6,431 nt of DNA, taken from DASSJM01 sp049587975 (GTDB lineage: Bacteria > Actinomycetota > UBA4738 > HRBIN12). Made by a program: the position numbers and the translations under genes. The notes beneath the pieces are model-generated. The model was not told the DNA's origin, searched no databases, and was given only the letters and a program-made list of their open reading frames with translations. The DNA lies in the NCBI GenBank assembly GCA_049587975.1, contig JBAVEY010000153.1:1-6431 (forward strand). Direction: 5' to 3'. Shown one piece after another: positions 1 through 5,230 of this stretch (within the stretch, counting starts at the first letter, position 1; each line of letters opens with the position of its first letter).

Positions 1-841
1 CCATCCGCTCGCGCAACCGCGTGTTGGCTACGACGCCCCCGCCCAGCAGGACGGTTTCGACCCGGCGGTCTCGCGCGGCGTCGATCGTCTTCGCCACCTG
101 CACGTCGACGATGGCCTCCTGGAACGAAGCCGCGAGGTCTGCCGGATCGACCTCGCGACGGGCGTCGCGTTCGGCCTTGACGTGACGCAGGACGGCGGTC
201 TTCAAGCCCGACAGCGAGAAGTCGAAGTCTCCCGAATCGGCCATCGCGCGAGGGAAACGGATCGCCGTCGGATCGCCGGCCCGGGCGAGTCGGTCGAGCG
301 CCGGGCCGCCGGGGAACCCGAGGCCGAGGAACCGTGCGACCTTGTCGAACGCCTCGCCCGCCGCGTCGTCCACGGTCTGTCCGAGCAGCTCGTACCGATG
401 CGGCTCCGGCATGTGGACCAGCATCGTGTGCCCGCCCGACACCACCAGGCAGACCGCCGGCGCGAGGCCGGGCCCGTGCTCGATCGCGTTCGCGAGGATG
501 TGTCCTTCGAGGTGGTTCACCCCGACGAGCGGCGCCCCGGTCGCGAGCGCGATCGACTTGGCCGCGGCGATCCCGACCAGGAGCGCGCCGACGAGCCCCG
601 GCCCCACCGTCACGGCCACGCCGTCGAGGTCGGCGAACCCGCACCCCGCCGTCTCGAGGGCCACGTCGAGCAGCGGCGTGAGGGCCTCCACATGCGCGCG
701 ACTCGCGAGCTCGGGGACCACACCCCCGAACCGCTCATGGACGTCGACCTGGCTGCCGATCAGGTTCGCGAGCACGGTCTCCCGATCGACGATCGCGACC
801 CCGGTCTCGTCGCAGGACGTCTCGATCCCCAGGACCTTCAT
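1..841 (-). CDS. tsaD: TsaD, tRNA t6A37 threonylcarbamoyltransferase (3' end cut off by window)
   Basis: TsaD transfers the threonylcarbamoyl group from threonylcarbamoyl-AMP to A37 of ANN-decoding tRNAs, in the cytoplasm, in complex with TsaB and TsaE. I translated this gene by hand because its frame stays open to the window edge. It gives 280 residues from MKVLGIETSCDET; the family usually has about 340, so roughly the last 60 lie beyond base 1. Visible signatures are ETSCDET (7-13), the metal-binding HLEGH (His110, His114), SGGHT (135-139), DDAAGEAFDK (158-167) and GGGVVAN (267-273). The last metal ligand, an Asp near the C terminus, is outside the window. The ATG at 841 has a GAGG Shine-Dalgarno 8 nt upstream and lies 45 nt after the rimI stop. 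It is the last gene of the visible operon. Identity is certain from these motifs and the tsaE-tsaB-rimI context. Confidence 0.97.
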   Translation of the reverse strand, partial: MKVLGIETSCDETGVAIVDRETVLANLIGSQVDVHERFGGVVPELASRAHVEALTPLLDVALETAGCGFADLDGVAVTVGPGLVGALLVGIAAAKSIALATGAPLVGVNHLEGHILANAIEHGPGLAPAVCLVVSGGHTMLVHMPEPHRYELLGQTVDDAAGEAFDKVARFLGLGFPGGPALDRLARAGDPTAIRFPRAMADSGDFDFSLSGLKTAVLRHVKAERDARREVDPADLAASFQEAIVDVQVAKTIDAARDRRVETVLLGGGVVANTRLRERM

Positions 842-847
842 GGTGAG

Positions 848-886
848 AGCCTCACGGCGCCCCCATGCCGGCGGGTGCGCGAGGCT
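848..886 (-). promoter_or_regulatory. Possible hairpin covering the tsaD ribosome binding site
   Basis: In the 45-nt gap between the rimI stop and the tsaD ATG, AGCCTCGCG (886-878) can pair with CGTGAGGCT (856-848) over nine positions, including one G-U. Inside the loop CGCC can also pair with GGCG. The right arm contains the GAGG Shine-Dalgarno of tsaD (853-850). If it forms, the site would be hidden until ribosomes terminating on rimI open it. The pairing is read directly; the regulatory role is inference. There is no U-tract, so it does not look like an intrinsic terminator. GC-rich DNA makes chance hairpins common. Confidence 0.35.
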
Positions 887-1444
887 TCACGCACCCTCGG
901 GGCGGATGCCGTCGGGGAGCTCGTCGATCACGCGGCGGAGGCGCGTTCGGAACTCGGCGTCGCGGATCGCATCGAGCCACATGATGAGCGCGTCCTCGCC
1001 GATCTCCTGGTAGTAGTTCTTGCGGATCCCGACCGGCCGGAAGCCGAAGCGCGCGTACAGCCGCTGCGCACCCCAGTTGGTCACCCTCACCTCGAGCGAC
1101 ACGGCCTCCGCGCCCATGTCGATCGCCGCGATCACGAGGTCGTGCAGGATCCGCGTCCCGATCTTCTCGCGCTGGCGTTCGGGGTCGACGGCCACGTTGG
1201 TCACGTGCGCCTCCTCCCCGTAGCAGATCAGCCCGCCGTAGCCGACGACCTCCCTGTCGATGCGCGCCACCAGGTAGCACCGGTTCCGAGACTCGGACAT
1301 CTCCGAGAGGAACAGGTTGGGGCTCCACGGCCGTGGGTAGACCTGGCGCTCGATCGCCATGACGCCACGGAGGTGGCGCCGGCGCATCCGGGTCACCTCA
1401 AGCCGAGGCGCCTCGGGCTCGCTGATCCCAAGTGATCTCCGCAT
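887..1444 (-). CDS. rimI: RimI-type ribosomal protein S18 / protein N-alpha-acetyltransferase (GNAT)
   Basis: RimI enzymes move acetyl from acetyl-CoA to protein N termini (classically ribosomal protein S18) and are usual neighbours of tsaB and tsaD. The 185-residue protein is a single GNAT fold: LEVTRMRRRHL as first strand (15-25), VTNVAVDPERQREKIGTRIL as the acetyl-CoA loop region (81-100), and LEVRVTN followed by LYARFGF (117-135). Glu118 and Tyr130 have the same 12-residue spacing as the catalytic Glu103/Tyr115 reported for Salmonella RimI. The first Gly of the usual Q/R-x-x-G-x-G loop is Lys94. The protein is longer than the typical ~150 residues, with short N- and C-terminal extensions. 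I chose the ATG at 1444 because of a strong upstream Shine-Dalgarno, although this overlaps tsaB by 47 nt. GTG at 1396 is a weaker alternative. Confidence 0.93.
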   Translation of the reverse strand: MRRSLGISEPEAPRLEVTRMRRRHLRGVMAIERQVYPRPWSPNLFLSEMSESRNRCYLVARIDREVVGYGGLICYGEEAHVTNVAVDPERQREKIGTRILHDLVIAAIDMGAEAVSLEVRVTNWGAQRLYARFGFRPVGIRKNYYQEIGEDALIMWLDAIRDAEFRTRLRRVIDELPDGIRPEGA

Positions 1445-2105
1445 CCGTCTTCCTCAGGTACAGGGGTACCAGGTCCACGAGCCGGTCGGTCTGTTCGCGG
1501 ATGAACCTCGGTGCCGCCAGGCCGACGAGCGCCGAGGCCCACGGGTGCGCGAACGAGGCCGGAGCCAGCTCCAAGCGTGCATCCACCTGCTCGAGCTCAT
1601 GCCGATACAGGATGGCACCGTTGCCGACCAGCAGCATCTCCTCCCGCTCGACCTCGAGCTCGGCGGCCAGCGCGGCTGGGGTCGCGACCCCGTACTCGCC
1701 GACCCGCATCACGCCTCCCGGCACGGGACGGTAGAGCCCGTAGAACACCTCGCGGCGACGGGCGTCGATCACCGCGACGATCAGCCGGTTCGTGTGCTGG
1801 ACCCCGAACGCGAGGACGTCGAGGGAGCAGATCCCGACGATCGGCACCCGGAGCACCTGGGCGAGCGCCTTGCCCGCCTCCACGCCTACCCGCAGGCCCG
1901 TGTACAGGCCCGGCCCGATCCCGACCGCGACGCCCCCGACGTGCGACAGCTCGACCCCGGTCCAACCGAGCAGGCGCTCGATCGCGGGTACGACATCGTC
2001 GTGTCTGCGGACGCCGGCGAACCGGGCCGTGCCCATCATCTCGTGCTCGGTCCCGAGCGCGACCGAGGTCTGTTCGGTGGACGTGTCGATCCCGAGGACG
2101 ATCAC
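1398..2105 (-). CDS. tsaB: TsaB, t6A complex scaffold subunit
   Basis: TsaB is an inactive TsaD paralogue that dimerises with TsaD and, with TsaE, supports threonylcarbamoyl transfer to tRNA A37. The 235-residue product has the expected length. It opens with a GTG-started IVLGIDTSTEQTSVALG strand pair and carries GIGPGLYTGLRVGV (63-75), the family's GPGxxTGLRxG signature, and DARRREVFYG (114-123), typical of TsaB. The metal-binding HxxxH of TsaD is absent, as expected. The frame stays open far upstream (to 2378), but that part is an Arg/Ser-rich shadow of tsaE. GTG at 2105, 13 nt after the tsaE stop, matches the conserved N terminus. I see no strong Shine-Dalgarno there, so translation is probably coupled to tsaE. 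Its 3' end overlaps rimI. Confidence 0.95.
   Translation of the reverse strand: MIVLGIDTSTEQTSVALGTEHEMMGTARFAGVRRHDDVVPAIERLLGWTGVELSHVGGVAVGIGPGLYTGLRVGVEAGKALAQVLRVPIVGICSLDVLAFGVQHTNRLIVAVIDARRREVFYGLYRPVPGGVMRVGEYGVATPAALAAELEVEREEMLLVGNGAILYRHELEQVDARLELAPASFAHPWASALVGLAAPRFIREQTDRLVDLVPLYLRKTDAEITWDQRARGASA
1451..1455 (-). promoter_or_regulatory. Ribosome binding site deciding the rimI start
   Basis: GAGGA on the minus strand lies 6 nt before the ATG at 1444, inside the last codons of tsaB. This good Shine-Dalgarno supports the upstream start for RimI and implies translation coupled to tsaB. Confidence 0.7.
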
Positions 2106-2118
2106 GCTGTCCGGCCGA

Positions 2119-2607
2119 TCACGCGGCCGCCCGCCATGGGTCCAGCTGGCGTTCGAGCCGCTCCCAACGAGGGAGCCACCCCGCCCCCTCCGTCCGGAGC
2201 ACGACCGCGCGCTCCTCGTCGTCGCCGGGGACCGTGAGCTCCACCACCAGGTGCCCGGGCGGCAGGAGCGCCTCGACGGCGTCGCCCCACTCGACGAGCA
2301 GGACGCCGTCCTCCGCCGCCGCCTCGAGCTCGAGGTCGACGACGTCTTGCACACGCTCGAGCCGGTAGACGTCGGCATGGACGATCGGCAGACGCCCCGA
2401 CCGGTACTCGCGGACCAGGGTGAAGGTCGGCGAGACGACGTGGCCGCGGGAACCGAGGCCTCGGGCGACCCCCTGCGCGAACGTGGTCTTGCCCGCGCCG
2501 AGCTCGCCGGTCAGCGCGATCACGTCGCCCGCGGAAAGGAGCGAGGCGACGCCCTCGCCGATCGAGCGGGTGTCCTCGGCCGTCGCCGCGCGTAGGTCCA
2601 GGCGCAT
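2119..2607 (-). CDS. tsaE: TsaE, P-loop ATPase of the t6A complex
   Basis: TsaE is a small cytoplasmic ATPase that binds the TsaB-TsaD dimer and is needed for repeated rounds of t6A synthesis. The 162-residue protein has the usual length. Walker A is GELGAGKTT (34-42, Lys40, Thr41). The family-specific SPTFTLVREY follows (59-68), then HADVYRL with Asp79, and VLLVEWGD with Glu106-Trp107 (103-109). The ATG at 2607 fits the normal N terminus (MRLDLRAATAEDT) and lies 46 nt after the glycosylase stop. That gap holds two copies of CGATCGGC but no obvious Shine-Dalgarno, so this start is less well supported than the product. In the ancestral actinobacterial order the upstream neighbour would be the alpha/beta hydrolase or alr, not a uracil-DNA glycosylase. 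Confidence 0.95.
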   Translation of the reverse strand: MRLDLRAATAEDTRSIGEGVASLLSAGDVIALTGELGAGKTTFAQGVARGLGSRGHVVSPTFTLVREYRSGRLPIVHADVYRLERVQDVVDLELEAAAEDGVLLVEWGDAVEALLPPGHLVVELTVPGDDEERAVVLRTEGAGWLPRWERLERQLDPWRAAA

Positions 2608-2653
2608 CAGGCGCGCCGATCGTTCGGCGTCCGAGCGTCACGGCCGATCGACA

Positions 2654-4312
2654 TCAGAACAGCCCGAGCTGTTCCTCGGCGGGCTGCGGGCGTTCGGCCA
2701 GGGCCCGTCGGATCTCCTGGAAGTCGGCCCGCAATGCTGTCATCTGGTTCGAGGCCTGCCCCCCGCCGTGCAGGACCGCGGCGGGATGGAACGTGGGGAT
2801 CACGGTCCGGCCACCCCACGGGAACCGCTGGCCACGGACCCGGCTGATCGACACCTGCTTGCCGAGGATGTACCGGGTGGCCCAGTTCCCGAGCGTCACC
2901 ACGACGGCCGGATCGATGATCGCGACCCGCTCGTCGAGCCAGGGCTTGCACGCGTCGAGCTCGTCCGGGAGGGGGTCCCGGTTGCCCGGCGGTCTGCAAT
3001 TGTGCACAACACCCCCGGCAGTCACGAAGTTGTGTGTGTCCTCGACATCGATGCAGAAGAACGTGACGTCGGTCCGGAAGCGATCGGTCACGTCCTGGAC
3101 GCTGACGGAGTCATACATGACGTTCCTGTTGCCCTGCGTGAACATCGAGGGCTGGAACGGGACGCTCCGCTCCACGTCCGGATGCAGCTTGTATCTCATC
3201 GGAGGAGGGACGAACGGTGCGATCAGCTCGCTCAACTCCGCCGATGCTGACACTTCGAAGAAGATGCGACCCCGCGAGGTCTTTGCGGGAAGCCCCAAGC
3301 CGGAGAGAGCCAAGAGCAAGATGGAGCGATCCTCATCCGAGAACCCGTTCGCCGCGATCTCAGAGAGCGGCTTCCTTCCCGCTCTGATCCGCGTGTGGCC
3401 ATCGTCCATGAACCAGAAGGCCAGCATCCGAGGGGTCAAAGCGTGGGCCATCCAGAAGGGCACGTGCTTCTTCGGGGTGTAGAACTCCTGTCGAAGGAAC
3501 GTGAGAGCCCGATGGGCGAGGGTGCGGACGTGGATCATCGGGTGATCCTTCGGTCCTCCCGGGACGAGCGCGTAGTAAACGGTCTTGGCCCGGGGAGAGA
3601 GCTCCTTCAACAACCCCATCTTGAAGCGCGCATATTCCGCCTGATCCACCCCGTGAGAGAAGGACAGGTGGGAGCTGTTGGCGTTCAGATGGCCATCACC
3701 TAGCAACGTGCCGCAGATCACGTCCGCTTCCAGATCCGTCAATCCCTGCCCGGTGGCGATGAGGTCGTCTGATCTCAGGTCGCGCACAGCCACGTACCCC
3801 CGGTCGGTCAGAACCGGGTGATCCTCCGTGAGCTGGATCGAGACACGTCCCCTGCCCGCGCGTTTCGCGGTCTTGTAGGTCAGATGCAGGACATGCCGGC
3901 CCGCTAGCGGTGAAGCGTGCCATCCAACGACCCTACGCGGAACGAGGTGCCCTTGATCGTCCACGGACATCACCTCGCCCGCGTATCGCGAGCGAACGAG
4001 ACGCCCGATCCGTTCCCAGGATCCGTCCGCGAGCTGGACCATGGCGTTGTACCTGAGGCACAGGATCACGTTGTTGATGTAGACGTCCGCCCGCGCCACC
4101 TCGATCTCGCCGAGCAGTTGGTTGAGCAGCTGTCCCGCGGCCCCGACGAACGGCTCACCCTGCTTGTCCTCGTGGAAGCCGGGGGCCTCACCGATGAACA
4201 TCAGGTCCGCGTTCGGATCGCCGACGCCGTAGACGACCTGTGTCCGACCCTGCGCGAGCCGGCACCTCGTGCAGGTCGATGCGTCCAGCGCCGCCTCCTC
4301 GAGGGTCCTCAT
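2654..4312 (-). CDS. Family 4 uracil-DNA glycosylase precursor interrupted by an intein
   Basis: Family 4 (UdgA-type) glycosylases remove uracil from deaminated DNA and carry a [4Fe-4S] cluster. The 552-residue precursor splits into N-extein 1-84, intein 85-438 and C-extein 439-552; splicing gives 198 residues, normal for the family. The N-extein has CTRC (Cys14, Cys17), GEAPGFHED (41-49) and GEPFVGAAGQLL (52-63). The C-extein has CRPPGNRDP (Cys439), Cys455 and the catalytic-region PTFHPAAVL (506-514). After splicing the Cys spacing is 14, 17, 85, 101, close to the cluster ligands reported for Thermus UDG. The frame runs open to 5149, but upstream of 4312 it is an Arg/Gly-rich shadow. The ATG at 4312 has GGGGGAGG 4 nt upstream and overlaps the preceding stop as ATGA. 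The protein ends in QLGLF, resembling a clamp-binding motif. Family identity is very sure; actual splicing is inferred. Confidence 0.96.
   Translation of the reverse strand: MRTLEEAALDASTCTRCRLAQGRTQVVYGVGDPNADLMFIGEAPGFHEDKQGEPFVGAAGQLLNQLLGEIEVARADVYINNVILCLRYNAMVQLADGSWERIGRLVRSRYAGEVMSVDDQGHLVPRRVVGWHASPLAGRHVLHLTYKTAKRAGRGRVSIQLTEDHPVLTDRGYVAVRDLRSDDLIATGQGLTDLEADVICGTLLGDGHLNANSSHLSFSHGVDQAEYARFKMGLLKELSPRAKTVYYALVPGGPKDHPMIHVRTLAHRALTFLRQEFYTPKKHVPFWMAHALTPRMLAFWFMDDGHTRIRAGRKPLSEIAANGFSDEDRSILLLALSGLGLPAKTSRGRIFFEVSASAELSELIAPFVPPPMRYKLHPDVERSVPFQPSMFTQGNRNVMYDSVSVQDVTDRFRTDVTFFCIDVEDTHNFVTAGGVVHNCRPPGNRDPLPDELDACKPWLDERVAIIDPAVVVTLGNWATRYILGKQVSISRVRGQRFPWGGRTVIPTFHPAAVLHGGGQASNQMTALRADFQEIRRALAERPQPAEEQLGLF
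2999..4060 (-). mobile_element. Intein with LAGLIDADG homing endonuclease (354 residues), in-frame in the glycosylase
   Basis: A protein-splicing element occupies precursor residues 85-438. Block A begins at Cys85 (CLRYNAMVQLADGSWERIG). Block B is LTEDHPVLT with Thr162 and His165. Block F is FFCIDVEDTHNF with Asp422 and His427. Block G is GGVVHN with penultimate His437 and terminal Asn438, followed by Cys439 as +1 nucleophile. These are the residues expected of a class 1 splicing-competent intein. Two endonuclease motifs lie between blocks B and F. GC is 36/60 at 3301-3360 and 34/60 at 3601-3660, against 46/60 at 4801-4860 and 44/60 at 5701-5760, and codons such as TTG and TCT appear, all suggesting horizontal acquisition. 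Removing it exactly restores NNVIL-CRPPGNRDP, the conserved family motif, which fixes both boundaries. Junction codons are TGC at both ends. Confidence 0.95.
3233..3727 (-). other. LAGLIDADG homing endonuclease domain inside the intein
   Basis: Approximate span of precursor residues 196-360. The first dodecapeptide-like motif is VICGTLLGDGHL (198-209) with Asp206. The second is LAFWFMDDGHT (297-307) with Asp303/Asp304. A Lys-containing TPKKHVPFW lies before the second motif, as in block D. The ICGTLLGDGHL and WFMDDG wording resembles the LAGLIDADG_2-type family found in intron- and intein-borne endonucleases. Both acidic catalytic positions are present and there is no frameshift, so the nuclease looks intact. 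Its expected target is the empty intein site in a related glycosylase gene. Domain edges are estimates. Confidence 0.88.
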
Positions 4313-5211
4313 CCCGCCTCCCCCACCGCCGGAACACCGCCGAGCGAACCCGCCGCACGCACCCCACGCCGGATCGCCTCCGCCACCGCCCGCGACGCCA
4401 TCGGTTCGAGCTCGCGCTGGGGAGCGTCGGCCTGACCCGTGCCGATCGCGAACACGGTGTCGCCGTCCCACATCGTATGCGCCGGCGTCACGGCGAGCGA
4501 CACGCCCTCGTTCCCGGCCTGGGCGAGGAGCTGCGCCCGCTCCTTGGACAGCCGGGCGTTCGTCGCCACCACCACGAGCGTCGTGTTGGTGCCGGGCCAC
4601 GTCATGGGCTCGGCTTTCGGGTTGCGATTCTCGGCGATCGGCGCACCGCCCTCGTCCAGCACCGTCCCGAGCGCGTTCACGGCCGCGAGGGCCGACACGA
4701 CCACCCGGCCCTCCTCGACCGATGCGCTGCCGATCCCACCCTTCCAGCCGGCGGCCGGATCGGGCTGCTTCGCGAACGTCGCCCCGGTCCCGGCGCCGAC
4801 GCTGCCTTCCTCGACGGGTCCGTCCGAGGCCGCCTCGCAGGCCGCATAGCCCGCCGCCTCGTCCGGCCGAGCCGCCGGGTCGCCGATCGCGAGGTCGAAC
4901 AGCACCGCTGCCGGCACGATCGGGATCCGGGCGACACCCGCCGCGAACCCGATCCCCCGCTCCTCGAGCCAGCGCTGGACCCCGCTCGCCGCCGCCAGAC
5001 CGAACGCGCTCCCGCCCGTGAGCACCACCGCGTGGATCTCGTCCACGGCCGTCCCCGGGCGGATGGCGTCGGTCTCCCGCGTCCCGGGCGCGCCCCCCTT
5101 GACGTCGACGGACCCGGTCGTCTGGGGCGGGCACAGGACCACGGTGCATCCCGTGATCCCGGACACGTCGGTCCAGTGGCCGACCCTGATCCCCGCGATC
5201 CGCGTGATCAT
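4309..5211 (-). CDS. P1-family (DmpA/NylC-like) self-processing N-terminal-nucleophile hydrolase
   Basis: P1 (peptidase S58) proteins include the aminopeptidase DmpA and nylon-oligomer hydrolase NylC. They cut themselves into two chains and expose a Ser or Thr nucleophile that hydrolyses amides. The 300-residue protein starts ITRIAGIRVGHWTD (2-15) and contains GCTVVLCPP (21-29), VVLTGGSAFGLAAASG (62-77) and GSVGAGTGATFAK (136-148). TWPGTNTTLVVVATNA (204-219) resembles the NylC processing region, so I predict cleavage between Asn209 and Thr210, with Thr210 as nucleophile. The chains would be about 209 and 91 residues, similar in proportion to NylC. No signal peptide is evident. The ATG at 5211 has GAGG 7 nt upstream and lies 19 nt after the alpha/beta hydrolase stop. 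The natural substrate cannot be read from sequence. It is not part of the standard actinobacterial alr-tsaD order. Confidence 0.9.
   Translation of the reverse strand: MITRIAGIRVGHWTDVSGITGCTVVLCPPQTTGSVDVKGGAPGTRETDAIRPGTAVDEIHAVVLTGGSAFGLAAASGVQRWLEERGIGFAAGVARIPIVPAAVLFDLAIGDPAARPDEAAGYAACEAASDGPVEEGSVGAGTGATFAKQPDPAAGWKGGIGSASVEEGRVVVSALAAVNALGTVLDEGGAPIAENRNPKAEPMTWPGTNTTLVVVATNARLSKERAQLLAQAGNEGVSLAVTPAHTMWDGDTVFAIGTGQADAPQRELEPMASRAVAEAIRRGVRAAGSLGGVPAVGEAG
4317..4324 (-). promoter_or_regulatory. Ribosome binding site deciding the glycosylase start
   Basis: GGGGGAGG on the minus strand ends 4 nt before the ATG at 4312. It lies in the last codons of the P1 hydrolase, whose TGA overlaps this ATG (ATGA, 4309-4312). 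This supports starting the glycosylase at 4312 and not further upstream in the open frame, and points to coupled translation. Confidence 0.7.
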
Positions 5212-5230
5212 CCGGTCGCCTCGACCCGGC

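Noticed and set aside
182..1435. Long plus-strand open frame (417 codons) antisense to tsaD and rimI
   Set aside because: Arg/Pro/His/Asp-rich product with no domain; the opposite strand encodes clear TsaD and RimI. It is a GC-rich shadow frame.
2106..2378. Upstream extension of the tsaB frame
   Set aside because: Ser/Arg-rich shadow of tsaE; the conserved TsaB N terminus begins at the GTG at 2105.
2608..2653. Two copies of CGATCGGC in the gap before tsaE as a possible operator
   Set aside because: CGATCG-like words are frequent throughout this GC-rich window, so two copies in 46 nt are weak evidence.
2793..3482. Plus-strand 229-codon frame antisense to the intein
   Set aside because: No recognisable domain, and the minus-strand intein motifs account for the region.
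2657..4312. Possibility that the interruption is an intron or a frameshifted insertion, not an intein
   Set aside because: The insert is in frame throughout, and has Cys1, block B Thr/His, block F and terminal His-Asn-Cys; removing it at protein level restores the family motif exactly.
4313..5149. Open upstream extension of the glycosylase frame (279 codons)
   Set aside because: Low-complexity Arg/Gly-rich translation overlapping the P1 hydrolase in another frame; the ATG at 4312 has a strong Shine-Dalgarno and the family N terminus.
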